64,000 bases of DNA, from assembly GCF_008764295.1 (NCBI RefSeq), contig NZ_VTQX01000002.1, positions 62,001 to 126,000 on the forward strand, read 5' to 3'. Shown here piece after piece: positions 50,649-60,341 of the stretch. Position 1 is the stretch's first letter, and every line of letters starts with the position of its first letter. Both the position numbers and the translations under genes were made by a program. The notes beneath the pieces are model-generated. The model was not told the origin of the DNA and did no database searches. It was given only the letters and a program-made list of their open reading frames with translations. Origin of the DNA: Bacillus methanolicus (GTDB taxonomy: Bacteria; Bacillota; Bacilli; Bacillales; Cytobacillaceae).

Positions 50649-52409
50649 TTATTTCTCCTCCTTTTTCTTAGAGTAATCGCGCTTACGAGGTGCGATAAGG
50701 GAAGTATCAACTTCTTCATAGTGAAACTCAGGCGCAGATTTTGCATCAACAAATTTTGCCATTGTTGTTTTTAAGAAATCTTCATCATTTCTCTCTGGAA
50801 ATTCCGGCTTGTAATGAGCTCCACGGCTTTCGTTGCGGTTATAAGCACCGAGCGTAATAACACGTGCTAGTTGAAGCATATTTTGCAATTGACGAGTAAA
50901 AGTTGCTCCCTGATTACTCCATTTTGCCGTGTCATTAATATTAATATTTTCAAAACGCTCTAACAGCTCTTGAATCTTCTCATCTGTTTTTAACAGTTTA
51001 TCATTGTAGCGAACAACCGTTACATTATCTGTCATCCATTCGCCAAGCTCTTTATGGAGAACATATGCATTTTCTGTTCCGTTCATAGACATAATTTGAT
51101 TCCATTTTTCTTCTTCTTGTTGAACATAGCCTTCAAATAGAGAAGAAGAAAGAGAATCAGCACTCTTTTCAAGTCCGTTAATATACTTCACTGCATTTGG
51201 ACCCGCTACCATTCCACCATAAATAGCGGACAGCAAAGAGTTAGCCCCTAAACGATTCGCTCCGTGCTGTGAATAATCACACTCACCAGCAGCGAATAAT
51301 CCAGGAATATTCGTCATTTGATCATAATCAACCCATAAACCACCCATAGAATAATGGACGGCAGGGAAGATTTTCATTGGTAATTTCCGAGGGTCCTCAC
51401 CGGTAAATTTCTCATAAATTTCAATAATTCCACCGAGCTTAATGTCAAGCTCCTTAGGATCTTTATGAGATAGATCGAGGTATACCATGTTCTCGCCATT
51501 AATTCCTAATTTCTGATTCACGCAAACATCGAAAATTTCACGGGTTGCGATATCACGAGGTACAAGGTTTCCGTAAGCAGGATACTTCTCCTCTAAGAAA
51601 TACCATGGTTTTCCATCTTTATATGTCCAAACTCGACCACCTTCACCACGAGCAGACTCACTCATCAGGCGGAGCTTATCATCTCCTGGAATCGCAGTAG
51701 GGTGGATTTGGATGAATTCACCGTTTGCATAATATACTCCCTGCTGATAAGCAACGGCCGCAGCAGAGCCTGTGTTAATAACTGAATTGGTCGATTTACC
51801 GAAAATAATTCCAGGACCACCTGTTGCTAAAATCACTGCGTCTGCAGGGAAAGATTTAATTTCCATTGAAGTCAGGTTTTGAGCAACGATTCCACGACAA
51901 ATTCCTTCATCATCGATAATCGTCCCTAAAAATTCCCAGCCTTCAAATTTATTTACTAAACCAGCAACCTCATGGCGACGAACTTGTTCATCCAATGCAT
52001 AGAGTAGCTGTTGTCCTGTCGTTGCCCCAGCGAAAGCTGTACGGTGATGCTGTGTCCCTCCAAAGCGACGGAAATCAAGCAATCCTTCAGATGTTCGATT
52101 AAACATAACACCCATACGATCAAATAAATGAATAATGCCAGGTGCTGCCTCACACATTGCTTTTACTGGCGCCTGATTTGCTAAAAAATCACCGCCATAA
52201 ATCGTATCATCAAAGTGAATCCAGGGAGAATCCCCTTCCCCTTTTGTATTTACAGCTCCATTAATACCGCCTTGGGCACAAACAGAGTGAGAACGTTTTA
52301 CCGGCACCAATGAAAATAACTCCACAGGTGTTCCATTTTCTGCTGCTTTAACTGTTGCCATTAAGCCGGCTAGTCCTCCACCGACTACAATAATCTTACC
52401 TTTACCCAT
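50649..52409 (-). CDS. sdhA: Succinate dehydrogenase flavoprotein subunit
   Basis: The 586-residue subunit oxidises succinate to fumarate. The FAD-binding motif VVGGGLAGLMAT, the region of the covalent FAD histidine (HSVCAQGGING), and the active-site segments ANGEFIQIHPTA and GLFAAGECDYSQHGANRLGANSLL are intact. It lies between sdhC and sdhB. Confidence 0.97.
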   Translation of the reverse strand: MGKGKIIVVGGGLAGLMATVKAAENGTPVELFSLVPVKRSHSVCAQGGINGAVNTKGEGDSPWIHFDDTIYGGDFLANQAPVKAMCEAAPGIIHLFDRMGVMFNRTSEGLLDFRRFGGTQHHRTAFAGATTGQQLLYALDEQVRRHEVAGLVNKFEGWEFLGTIIDDEGICRGIVAQNLTSMEIKSFPADAVILATGGPGIIFGKSTNSVINTGSAAAVAYQQGVYYANGEFIQIHPTAIPGDDKLRLMSESARGEGGRVWTYKDGKPWYFLEEKYPAYGNLVPRDIATREIFDVCVNQKLGINGENMVYLDLSHKDPKELDIKLGGIIEIYEKFTGEDPRKLPMKIFPAVHYSMGGLWVDYDQMTNIPGLFAAGECDYSQHGANRLGANSLLSAIYGGMVAGPNAVKYINGLEKSADSLSSSLFEGYVQQEEEKWNQIMSMNGTENAYVLHKELGEWMTDNVTVVRYNDKLLKTDEKIQELLERFENININDTAKWSNQGATFTRQLQNMLQLARVITLGAYNRNESRGAHYKPEFPERNDEDFLKTTMAKFVDAKSAPEFHYEEVDTSLIAPRKRDYSKKKEEK

Positions 52410-52455
52410 GCGTTTTCACTCCTTTATTTCCTCTTGCTACATGTCTACTAATCTA

Positions 52456-53064
52456 TTAAACGAATGCGAATATTGCGCGAATTCCTACAATTGAAAGGGC
52501 GATGAAAATACCGATTGTGACATATGTTGAAATAAGTTGTGATCTCGGTGTCACTGTAATCCCCCAACTTACAGCAAAAGACCATAGTCCATTGGCAAAG
52601 TGAAAAGTAGTTGAAACTACCCCAATTATGTAGAACCACAGCATAAATGGATTCGATAAAATATTCTCCATCATATTGAAATTGACTTCAGCTCCAAAAG
52701 CAGCCGCCATTCTTGTTTCCCAAACATGCCACACAACAAAGATTAACGTGACAATTCCGGTGAAACGTTGAAGAACAAACATCCAATTCCGGAAAAAATT
52801 ATATCTACTTGCATTATTTTTTGCTGTAAAAGCAATGTAAATGCCATAGATAGCATGGAACAATAACGGTAGGAAAATAACAAAAATTTCAAGAACATAA
52901 CGGAATGGCAATGATTCCATAAAGTGTGCTGCTTTATTGAAGGAATCTGCTCCCTTTGTAGCAAAATGATTCACCACAAGATGTTGGATAAGAAACAGTC
53001 CAACTGGAATAACCCCTAGCAATGAATGCAATCTGCGATAAAAAAACTCTCGATTACCCGCCAT
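52456..53064 (-). CDS. sdhC: Succinate dehydrogenase cytochrome b558 subunit
   Basis: The 202-residue membrane anchor has five transmembrane segments and the haem-ligand histidines expected for the two-haem, single-anchor Bacillus type (for example HSLLG, QHLVVNHF, FHAIYG, HVWETR, FHFANG). It passes electrons to menaquinone. AAAGGGGGG precedes the ATG. It is the first gene of sdhCAB. Confidence 0.96.
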   Translation of the reverse strand: MAGNREFFYRRLHSLLGVIPVGLFLIQHLVVNHFATKGADSFNKAAHFMESLPFRYVLEIFVIFLPLLFHAIYGIYIAFTAKNNASRYNFFRNWMFVLQRFTGIVTLIFVVWHVWETRMAAAFGAEVNFNMMENILSNPFMLWFYIIGVVSTTFHFANGLWSFAVSWGITVTPRSQLISTYVTIGIFIALSIVGIRAIFAFV

Positions 53065-53415
53065 AAATTTACCCCCCTTTAAATTTTGAAAGCTCTAGCG
53101 GTCACTTCTCCCTATTCCCCTTAAAGAGAATATGTATCAGCTAAATTGAAAAAATGTCGAATAATTTTTTACAATTATGTGACAAGTCCATTTTACTCTC
53201 TCGCTCTAAGACCGTCAAGAAAACGTATACACAAAATACCCTTTAAAAACAAAATCTTTCGACTATATAAACAAAAGATCTCCGCATTTGCACCACTTTT
53301 TTTCGATATATTAGAATAACAAAATTTACTAATACACGGATGATTGTTTTTTTATATTTCGTGCGTAAAACAGGCAAAAATGTATATAATAGAATCATAG
53401 AAAGAGGGGAGAGCA
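53065..53415. other. Divergent promoter region between sdhC and yslB
   Basis: About 350 bases. On the plus strand a TATAAT (near 53390) lies before yslB. On the minus strand TCGACA and TACATA with an 18-base spacer (about 53130-53160) is a possible sdh promoter. Neither is certain. No gene or repeat is seen. Confidence 0.4.
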
Positions 53416-53868
53416 TTGACTGAAATGATTACTTCTGAAAATACACATCCATCAGAACACACAAATGTTCCAGCATTTGGGTATGAACTGATACGAGAAA
53501 TTTTAATCCCAAGTCTTCTCGGAAAAGAAACATCTGCCATTCTTTATTGGGCCGGAAAAGATTTGGCGCGTAAATACCCACTAAATAGTTTCGATGAAAT
53601 GATCGATTTCTTCGAAAAAGCTGGATGGGGATACTTAACCATTAAAGATGAGTCAAAAAACGAACTTCAAGTAGAATTAACAAGCCCTTTAATCTCCGAA
53701 AGACTGCGAAAAAAAGAAATCTCTACCTTTCAACTGGAAGCAGGATTTTTAGCTCAACAAGTTGAAGCTCAAAAAAATGTCGTAGCTGAAGCATATGAAC
53801 ATCCAAAGAGACGAGCTAAAAAAGTCGTGTTCACGATAAAGTGGGACAATAAAGATACGATCGAATAG
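53416..53868 (+). CDS. yslB: YslB family protein (DUF2507)
   Basis: The 150-residue soluble protein belongs to the YslB/DUF2507 family (FGYELIREILIPSLLGKETSAILYWAGKDLARKYPL). This family is related to V4R/heme-NO-binding-like small-molecule domains. In B. subtilis it lies in the same place beside sdhC. The start is a TTG after AGAGGGGAG. A strong terminator follows. The function is not established. Confidence 0.9.
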   Translation: MTEMITSENTHPSEHTNVPAFGYELIREILIPSLLGKETSAILYWAGKDLARKYPLNSFDEMIDFFEKAGWGYLTIKDESKNELQVELTSPLISERLRKKEISTFQLEAGFLAQQVEAQKNVVAEAYEHPKRRAKKVVFTIKWDNKDTIE

Positions 53869-53908
53869 CGTACCTCTATTCATCGATAATCCTTTGTGCA
53901 TAAATGGA

Positions 53909-53943
53909 GCCAAAAAGCATGTTTAGTGCTTTTTGGCTTTTTT
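53909..53943 (+). terminator. Terminator of yslB
   Basis: GCCAAAAAGCA (53909-53919) pairs perfectly with TGCTTTTTGGC (53927-53937), followed by TTTTTT on the plus strand. It lies between the convergent yslB and lysC and may stop both. Confidence 0.93.
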
Positions 53944-53946
53944 CTT

Positions 53947-54441
53947 TTATGATTTCACTGCTGTACCTGCTAATTCAAAAGCGTGATGTAATGAATCTAC
54001 AGCACGGATCATATTTCCCTCTTCTACAACCGTTGAAACCTTTATTTCAGATGTGCTGACCATCTTTACCTCGATTGACTCATTTGCTAGCACTTCAAAC
54101 ATTTTTGCAGCAACACCTGGATTTGAAACCATACCTGAACCAACAATTGATACTTTTGCTAAATCTGATTCGAATTGTACAGTCTCATATTTAAGACTTT
54201 CCTTATTGTCCGCTAAAACCTGCAGCGTATCCTTCAAATCCTCTGAATGAATAGAAAATGATAAATCCGTTGTATTTTTATTCGTTGTGCTTTGGATAAT
54301 AATATCAACATTAAGATGGTTATTCGCCAATGTCGTAAAAATCGTTGATAAGCTTGATAATGTATTGGATAAACCTAATACGGTAACCTTTGTAATTTTA
54401 TCTTCAAAGGCAATCCCCCGTACTACTAAATTTTGCTCCAT
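53947..54441 (-). CDS. lysC: Aspartokinase II beta subunit from an internal start
   Basis: Within lysC an in-frame ATG (54439-54441, MEQNLVVRGIAF) is preceded by GAGGAGG eight bases upstream, a strong ribosome binding site inside the coding region. B. subtilis lysC makes a separate regulatory beta chain from the same internal methionine. The product here would be 164 residues, comprising the ACT domains. Confidence 0.8.
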   Translation of the reverse strand: MEQNLVVRGIAFEDKITKVTVLGLSNTLSSLSTIFTTLANNHLNVDIIIQSTTNKNTTDLSFSIHSEDLKDTLQVLADNKESLKYETVQFESDLAKVSIVGSGMVSNPGVAAKMFEVLANESIEVKMVSTSEIKVSTVVEEGNMIRAVDSLHHAFELAGTAVKS

Positions 54442-55176
54442 TTTTCCTTCCTCCTCGATGATTGTTCCTGATTCCCTTTCCATACTGGAGCGTACTTCTA
54501 AAGGAACATGATAATTTTTAGCAAACTCAACCGCTCTCGGATGCAAAACTCCAGCACCTAAATTAGCAAGCTCTAACATCTCATCATAAGAGATCGAGAG
54601 TAATTTTCGAGCTGCTTTTACATAGCGAGGATCAGTCGTAAAAACCCCTGTTACATCCGTATAAATATCACATTTATCCGCTTTTAATGCTGCCGCTAGA
54701 GCAACCGCTGTCGTATCAGACCCTCCCCGACCTAATGTAGCAATTTCTCCATCGGCCGTAGCCCCTTGGAAGCCAGCGACAATGACGATTTTTCCTTTTT
54801 CAAGTTCAGCTTGTACACGAGTGCTATCAATTTTTAGAACACGTGCATTCCCAAATACTGGTTCTGTTTCAATTCCTGCTTGCCAGCCTGTAAATGCAAT
54901 CGCATCATAGCCTTTATGTTGTAATGCCATCGCTAACAAGGAAATCGTGATTTGTTCCCCAGTCGTTAAAAGCATATCCATTTCCCTTTTGCTTGGACTA
55001 GAAGTAACCTCCCCTGCAAGTGACACAAGTTGATCTGTTGTTTTGCCCATTGCAGAGACTACTACGACAACATCATTGCCACGATTCTTTTCTTCAATGA
55101 CTCTTTCTGCTACATTGAGAATTCTTTCTGAATTTCCTACAGACGTTCCCCCGAACTTTTGTACGATTAATCCCAT
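53947..55176 (-). CDS. lysC: Aspartokinase II (lysine-sensitive)
   Basis: It phosphorylates aspartate, the first step to lysine, diaminopimelate, threonine and methionine. VQKFGGTSVG, the kinase loop TLGRGGSDTTAVALAAAL and CDIYTDVTGVFTTDPR are complete. Two C-terminal ACT domains follow (VTVLGLSNTLSSLSTIFTTLANN and VSIVGSGMVSNPGVAAKMFE). The start at 55176 (MGLIVQKFGG, 409 residues) has GAAGGGA before it and matches B. subtilis; the frame opens 12 codons upstream. A lysine riboswitch precedes the gene. An internal start for the beta subunit is likely. Confidence 0.97.
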   Translation of the reverse strand: MGLIVQKFGGTSVGNSERILNVAERVIEEKNRGNDVVVVVSAMGKTTDQLVSLAGEVTSSPSKREMDMLLTTGEQITISLLAMALQHKGYDAIAFTGWQAGIETEPVFGNARVLKIDSTRVQAELEKGKIVIVAGFQGATADGEIATLGRGGSDTTAVALAAALKADKCDIYTDVTGVFTTDPRYVKAARKLLSISYDEMLELANLGAGVLHPRAVEFAKNYHVPLEVRSSMERESGTIIEEEGKMEQNLVVRGIAFEDKITKVTVLGLSNTLSSLSTIFTTLANNHLNVDIIIQSTTNKNTTDLSFSIHSEDLKDTLQVLADNKESLKYETVQFESDLAKVSIVGSGMVSNPGVAAKMFEVLANESIEVKMVSTSEIKVSTVVEEGNMIRAVDSLHHAFELAGTAVKS

Positions 55177-55227
55177 GCCATTCCCTTCTTTCTTCCTAAG
55201 TGTGTCCCTCATAGTTGAACAGGCAAT

Positions 55228-55257
55228 AAAAAAAGCAGTGAGAAATTATCTCACTGC
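55228..55257 (-). terminator. Terminator of the lysC leader
   Basis: GCAGTGAGA (55235-55243) pairs with TCTCACTGC (55249-55257), followed on the minus strand by TTTTTTT. It lies between the lysine riboswitch and the lysC start, so it is the expression platform of the switch. Confidence 0.92.
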
Positions 55258-55299
55258 TGCGCTGTAACAACGTAAAAAACTAAAGTATTACGTCTTCGC

Positions 55300-55483
55300 A
55301 AAGTAAGATAGCTCTCCAAGACAAACATGTCTTGACAATTCTGCACCTATTTGGTCACAGAACCAGCAAAAAAAGGAATGAGCCTTTCTTCACTTCGGCG
55401 GTCCACCCCTTTCAAGACTTTTCTTCGAAACTCATCTTTCTCCAAGTCCTTACTCTTTGCGTCCGCACCTCTACCTTCACTTT
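55300..55483 (-). promoter_or_regulatory. Lysine riboswitch (L-box)
   Basis: On the minus strand the leader has AGGTAGAGGTGCG (55464-55476), AAAGAGTA, GGGGTGGACCGCCGAAG (55393-55409) and GCTGG, all L-box landmarks. The P1 helix closes between AAAGTGAAGGTAG (55471-55483) and CTATCTTACTTT (about 55300-55311). Bound lysine should favour the terminator at 55228-55257 and shut off lysC. Confidence 0.93.
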
Positions 55484-55708
55484 ATTAATTCGGCCTTTTC
55501 CTTCTTTTAGATTATTATTGGCTTAATCGCCAAATTTCCTCTAAAAATAGAAAAGTACCGTACAAATAAATCTGTATCACTGAACTACGTAATGGTTGCA
55601 AATGCCGATTTTGAACATTCACAAAGAATCATTAGCGCTCAGTCATTAATAAGTGATAGCGATATAAAATTGTCCTAATTATAGCACAGCCATTTTATGA
55701 AAACAACG

Positions 55709-57484
55709 TCATTCCTGTAGTTTTTTATATAGGCTCTCTGCGATCTTCGCTGGAATTCCCAATTCTCTAAACTGTTCAAGTGTTGCTTCTTTCATTTTTT
55801 TCACAGAGCCAAAATGCTTCAATAACTGCTTTTTTCGCTTTTCTCCAATTCCAGGTATGTCGTCTAAAATGGATTGGAAAGCAGTTTTTCCCCGTAATTG
55901 ACGATGGAAGGTAATCGCAAACCGATGTACTTCATCCTGAATTCTTTGCAGCAAATAAAACTCTTGACTGTTTCTTGCCAATGGAATGATTTCAAGCGGG
56001 TTGCCATATAGAAGCTGTGACGTCCGATGCTTGTCGTCCTTTACTAAACCTGACAGAGGGATATCTAATCCCAGCTCATTTTCAAGCACATCACGAACTG
56101 CTTCTACATGCCCTTTTCCACCATCAATAATAATTAAATCTGGTAGCGGTAAATGTTCCTTTAAAACTCTCGAATACCGCCTTCTAACCACTTCCCTCAT
56201 TGATTCATAATCATCAGGACCTTTGACTGATTTAATCTTATACTTGCGATACTCCCGTTTTGCCGGTTTTCCGTCAATAAAAACAACAAGTGCTGATACT
56301 GGATCTGTCCCTTGTATATTTGAATTATCAAAAGCTTCAATACGCCGTGGAATCGAAATGCCCAGTTCGTTGCCTAATTGTTCAATAGCTTTAATCGTTC
56401 GCTGTTCATCCCGTTCCACAAGAGAGAACTTTTCCTTTAACGCAATCGTTGCATTCTTTGCAGCTAGCTTAACAAGATCCTTTTTTTGACCGCGTTTTGG
56501 CTTTGTTATCTTTACGTTTAAGAGCTTTTCCGCGAGATCCTCATCGACCTTTTCTGGCAAAAGGATTTCTTTCGGTTTAAAATGACTTGCCTCGTCATAG
56601 AAACGACCAAGATAGGTTAGAAATTCCTCTTCCGGTTCATTATAAAAAGGAAACAGTGAAACATCCCGTTCAATTAGCTTCCCCTGTCTGATAAAAAAGA
56701 CTTGGACGCACATCCAGCCTTTGTCTACTGCATAACCAAATACATCTCGATCAGTAAAATCTGTTGACGTCATTTTTTGCTTTTCCATTGTCGACTCAAT
56801 ATGCGCAATCTGATCACGAAATTCCTTCGCTCGTTCAAAATCAAGCTCTTCAGAAGCCTTTAGCATTTTTTCCGTTAATTCTTTTTTGATTTCTTGATAG
56901 CCACCATTTAAAAATCTCGTAATTTCTTCAACCATTTCACGGTATGTCGATTCCGGCACCTCATTGATGCATGGTGCTAGGCACTGACCTAAATGATAGT
57001 ATAAACAAACGCGATCAGGGAGAGTTGCACATTTGCGAAGAGGATAAATACGATCGAGTAATTTCTTCGTTTCATTTGCAGCCCCGACATTAGGGTAAGG
57101 GCCAAAATACTTCCCTTTGTCCCTTTTCACCTTTCTCGTTGTAATTAAGCGGGGGTGGCGCTCTGCTGTAAGTTTAATGAATGGATATGTCTTATCATCC
57201 TTTAACATCACATTATATTTAGGGTCATATTTTTTAATTAAGTTTAGTTCAAGCAAGAGTGCTTCCATATTAGACGAGGTTACAATATACTCAAAATCCT
57301 CGATTTCGTTAACGAGCACTTGCGTTTTTCCATTATGAGAGCCGGTAAAATAAGATCGCACCCTATTCTTGAGAACCTTCGCTTTCCCAACATAGATAAT
57401 CGTTCCTTGCCGATCCTTCATAAGATAGCATCCCGGCTGGTCTGGGAGAAAAGCTAATTTATTTTTTAAATTGTCGTTCATCAT
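55709..57484 (-). CDS. uvrC: UvrABC excinuclease subunit C
   Basis: It makes both incisions in nucleotide excision repair. It has an N-terminal GIY-YIG nuclease domain ([29 protein letters not shown]), a cysteine-containing middle, a UVR motif that binds UvrB ([15 protein letters not shown]), an RNase-H-like 5' nuclease domain ([18 protein letters not shown]) and a C-terminal helix-hairpin-helix pair. The exact start is uncertain. ATG codons occur at 57493, 57484 and 57481; I take 57484, giving about 591 residues. Between uvrC and the trxA terminator (57485-57750) I see nothing certain. Confidence 0.95.
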   Translation of the reverse strand: MMNDNLKNKLAFLPDQPGCYLMKDRQGTIIYVGKAKVLKNRVRSYFTGSHNGKTQVLVNEIEDFEYIVTSSNMEALLLELNLIKKYDPKYNVMLKDDKTYPFIKLTAERHPRLITTRKVKRDKGKYFGPYPNVGAANETKKLLDRIYPLRKCATLPDRVCLYYHLGQCLAPCINEVPESTYREMVEEITRFLNGGYQEIKKELTEKMLKASEELDFERAKEFRDQIAHIESTMEKQKMTSTDFTDRDVFGYAVDKGWMCVQVFFIRQGKLIERDVSLFPFYNEPEEEFLTYLGRFYDEASHFKPKEILLPEKVDEDLAEKLLNVKITKPKRGQKKDLVKLAAKNATIALKEKFSLVERDEQRTIKAIEQLGNELGISIPRRIEAFDNSNIQGTDPVSALVVFIDGKPAKREYRKYKIKSVKGPDDYESMREVVRRRYSRVLKEHLPLPDLIIIDGGKGHVEAVRDVLENELGLDIPLSGLVKDDKHRTSQLLYGNPLEIIPLARNSQEFYLLQRIQDEVHRFAITFHRQLRGKTAFQSILDDIPGIGEKRKKQLLKHFGSVKKMKEATLEQFRELGIPAKIAESLYKKLQE

Positions 57485-57753
57485 TAATCTCATCCCAACT
57501 TTGCAATTCTTGAGATAAATATATCATAACTAGCACCAAAGTGCTTATTGTATAGTAAGCATAAAAACACAGGGGGCGTATCTGTGCAGCAATAAAGTCC
57601 GTTTTGTTCCCGTGGGGGATAAAGCTTCCTTCTATCTTTAGGAAAGGCAACCTACCATGCCACAACCCCAAGTGAACTTAGCAAAAGATAAAATTGATTG
57701 TCTAAAAAAAGATGCACTCATTTAAAGAATGAGCCTCAACAAACAAAAGCAAC

Positions 57754-57784
57754 AAAAAAGCTCCCGACATTGTCTGCCGGAAGC
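57754..57784 (-). terminator. Terminator of trxA
   Basis: GCTCCCG (57760-57766) pairs with CGGAAGC (57778-57784), with one G-T pair, and is followed on the minus strand by TTTTTT. It lies ten bases past the trxA stop. Confidence 0.88.
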
Positions 57785-57793
57785 CTTTTATTC

Positions 57794-58108
57794 TTATAAG
57801 TGTGAGTTTAAACGCTCAGCTAAAGCTTCTTTTGGCTGGAAGCCCACTACTTTGTCTACAACTTCCCCATCTTTGAATACCAATAATGTAGGAATGCTCA
57901 TCACACCAAATTTAGCTGCTGTTTCTTGATTATCGTCGACATCAAGCTTAACGATTTTCAACTTCTCTCCAAGCTCAGAATCTAACTCCTCAAGAACAGG
58001 AGCAATCATTTTACAAGGACCACACCAAGGTGCCCAAAAATCAGCAAGTACTACACCAGAGCTTGTTTCAGTATCAAAATTTTGGTCAGTTACATTTGTA
58101 ATTGCCAT
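57794..58108 (-). CDS. trxA: Thioredoxin
   Basis: The 104-residue thiol reductant has the active site WCGPC (C29, C32), the cis-proline segment [13 protein letters not shown], and normal length. It supplies electrons to ribonucleotide reductase, methionine sulfoxide reductase and others. A TAGGAGG site precedes the ATG. It lies between etfA and uvrC as in B. subtilis and has its own terminator. Confidence 0.97.
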   Translation of the reverse strand: MAITNVTDQNFDTETSSGVVLADFWAPWCGPCKMIAPVLEELDSELGEKLKIVKLDVDDNQETAAKFGVMSIPTLLVFKDGEVVDKVVGFQPKEALAERLNSHL

Positions 58109-58297
58109 TATATATTTACCTCCTAAAATGAACTGGCTATGAATTCGATCACATGCCCAACTTCATAGCTATTTACTGTAAAACGATACTAACGACAGTA
58201 TATCACCGTTTATGCTATGATGCGAATAATTTGTTCGAAAGTAATTTTCCCATAAATCTCGCATCTATTCATGCTGTCCTTCACATCGACCTATATA

Positions 58298-58334
58298 AAT
58301 GAAACGAGCGGCTTCATGCACCGCTCGTTTCATT
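58298..58334 (-). terminator. Terminator of etfA
   Basis: AATGAAACGAGCGG (58298-58311) pairs perfectly with CCGCTCGTTTCATT (58321-58334), two bases beyond the etfA stop. The T tract after it is short (TTATAT). Confidence 0.85.
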
Positions 58335-58336
58335 AT

Positions 58337-59314
58337 TTAGGCATTCACTTTCAATTTCTTAAATTCTTCTGTCAGCATTGGAACAACTTCGAACAAGTCC
58401 CCAACAATACCATAATCAGCAACATTAAAGATATTTGCTTCTGGATCCTTATTAATCGCCACAATGACTTTTGAATTGGACATGCCGGCTAAATGTTGAA
58501 TCGCTCCAGAAATTCCACAAGCGATATAAAGGTCAGGTGTTACAACTTTACCCGTTTGGCCAATTTGCAATGAATAGTCGCAATACTCAGCGTCACATGC
58601 ACCTCGAGATGCGCCAACAGCTCCACCAAGTACATTTGCAAGCTCTTTTAGCGGTTCAAATCCTTCTTCACTTTTAACTCCACGGCCTCCAGCAACAACC
58701 ACTTTTGCTTCCGAAAGGTCTACCCCTTCAGTCGCTTTTCTAACGACCTCTTTAATAATGGTTCGCAAATCTTTAATGTCAACCGCTAGAGTAGAAACTT
58801 CTCCTGTTCTCGATTCATCCTTCTCTATCGGAGCAATATTATTCGGACGAATGGTTGCAAATATCAAACCATCTGTCACAATTTTCTTTTCAAAGGCCTT
58901 TCCTGAATAAATTGGACGAGTAAAGACAATATTTCCACCCGTTACTTCAATGCTTGTAACATCCGAAATTAATCCTGAATGAAGTTTGCTCGCAATTTTC
59001 GGTGAAAGGTCCTTCCCTAATGATGTATGACCGATAATAAGCCCTTGAGGCTGCTCTTCTTCTATAACAGCTAATAACCCTTGAGCATATCCATCTGATG
59101 TATAATGGGCCAATTTTTCATTTTCAACGACAACAACTTTGTCCGCACCATTTTTTATTAATTCTTCAGCTAGAGGCTGAACTGAATCCCCCAGTAAAAC
59201 ACCGACTACTTCGCCGCCTTCAGCGACTGTCTTGGCCGCGGAAATTGCTTCATGCGATACGTTACGCAATTGTCCGTCACGGACTTCACCTAACACTAAA
59301 ACTTTTCTAGCCAT
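58337..59314 (-). CDS. etfA: Electron transfer flavoprotein alpha subunit
   Basis: The 325-residue subunit forms the ETF heterodimer with EtfB and passes electrons from acyl-CoA dehydrogenases to the respiratory chain. The C-terminal FAD-binding domain is clear: VVVAGGRGVKSEEGF, LGGAVGASRGACDAEY, QIGQTGKVVTPDLYIACGISGAIQHLAGM and VAINKDPEANIFNVADYGIVGD. It lies 86 bases after etfB. Confidence 0.96.
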   Translation of the reverse strand: MARKVLVLGEVRDGQLRNVSHEAISAAKTVAEGGEVVGVLLGDSVQPLAEELIKNGADKVVVVENEKLAHYTSDGYAQGLLAVIEEEQPQGLIIGHTSLGKDLSPKIASKLHSGLISDVTSIEVTGGNIVFTRPIYSGKAFEKKIVTDGLIFATIRPNNIAPIEKDESRTGEVSTLAVDIKDLRTIIKEVVRKATEGVDLSEAKVVVAGGRGVKSEEGFEPLKELANVLGGAVGASRGACDAEYCDYSLQIGQTGKVVTPDLYIACGISGAIQHLAGMSNSKVIVAINKDPEANIFNVADYGIVGDLFEVVPMLTEEFKKLKVNA

Positions 59315-59400
59315 TTCGATTCCTCCTGTGTAATAGATTCAGAGATTAACAACGTCATATTTTTTCAAGGTCTTTATTTATTCGGACACGTTCATTAAAT

Positions 59401-60174
59401 TCAAACTACTTTTGCTTCATTGTGAAGGAGATCCACTAATTCTTTCACTTGGGCAGAAAGATCCCCTTCTAGAACTCTCCCTGCTTCTTTCTCGGCTGGT
59501 AAGAAAATTTCAATCGTTTTCGTCTTCGCTTCAACGTCGTCCTCTTCCAAATCAAGATCATCCAATTCAAGCTCGTCTAATGGTTTCTTCTTCGCCTTCA
59601 TAATCCCTGGCAAAGATGGGTAGCGTGGTTCATTTAAGCCTTGTTGAGCTGTGACAAGTAAAGGCAAGCTTGTTTGAATAACCTCTGAATCACCTTCTAC
59701 ATCCCGAACAATGGTCACTTCCGAACCATCTATTTCTAATTTTGTAATAGTCGTCACATATGGAATTTGAAGAAGTTCTGCAACACGCGGTCCAACCTGA
59801 CCAGAACCACCATCGATCGCCACATTTCCGCCGATGATTAAATCGGGCTCTTTATCACTTAAATATTCCGCAAGAATTTTTGCTGTTGTATATTGATCAC
59901 TATCTTCAAGATCGTCTTCTATATTGATCAATACTGCCTTATCTGCTCCCATTGCTAATGCAGTCCTCAATTGCTTTTCAGCTTCTTCGTTTCCAACCGT
60001 AACAACTGTCACTTCTCCACCTTTTGAATCACGAATCTGAATGGCTTCTTCTATTGCATACTCATCATAAGGATTGATGATGAATTCCGCTCCATCCTCA
60101 TTAATTTTGCCACCAGCAATGGAAATCTTCTCTTCCGTATCGAACGTTCTCTTCATTAATACAAAGATGTTCAT
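59401..60174 (-). CDS. etfB: Electron transfer flavoprotein beta subunit
   Basis: The 257-residue partner of EtfA has the beta-subunit signature: NPYDEYAIEEAIQIRD, VTVGNEEAEKQLRTALAMGADKAVLI and the internal VEGDSEVIQTSLPLLVTAQQGLNEPRYPSLPGIMKAKKKP. GGAGGG precedes the ATG. It lies between fadB and etfA in the FadR-controlled group. Confidence 0.96.
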   Translation of the reverse strand: MNIFVLMKRTFDTEEKISIAGGKINEDGAEFIINPYDEYAIEEAIQIRDSKGGEVTVVTVGNEEAEKQLRTALAMGADKAVLINIEDDLEDSDQYTTAKILAEYLSDKEPDLIIGGNVAIDGGSGQVGPRVAELLQIPYVTTITKLEIDGSEVTIVRDVEGDSEVIQTSLPLLVTAQQGLNEPRYPSLPGIMKAKKKPLDELELDDLDLEEDDVEAKTKTIEIFLPAEKEAGRVLEGDLSAQVKELVDLLHNEAKVV

Positions 60175-60341
60175 GATTTTCCCTCCTAATATTATTCCAG
60201 ATAGATGACTCGGTCTAAGTCTTTTTTTCCTATGTTAAAGAGACTTGGAATACAAGCTCTTAAACGCAACACGAATTGTTAACGCTCTCAAATTATAGAA
60301 TAGAAAATGTTTTCAAAAAATTCATCGTAAAATAAAATGAG

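Noticed and set aside
57485-57750. Possible structured RNA between trxA and uvrC
   Set aside because: The stretch has some GC-rich patches, but I could not match it to a known riboswitch or draw a convincing fold.
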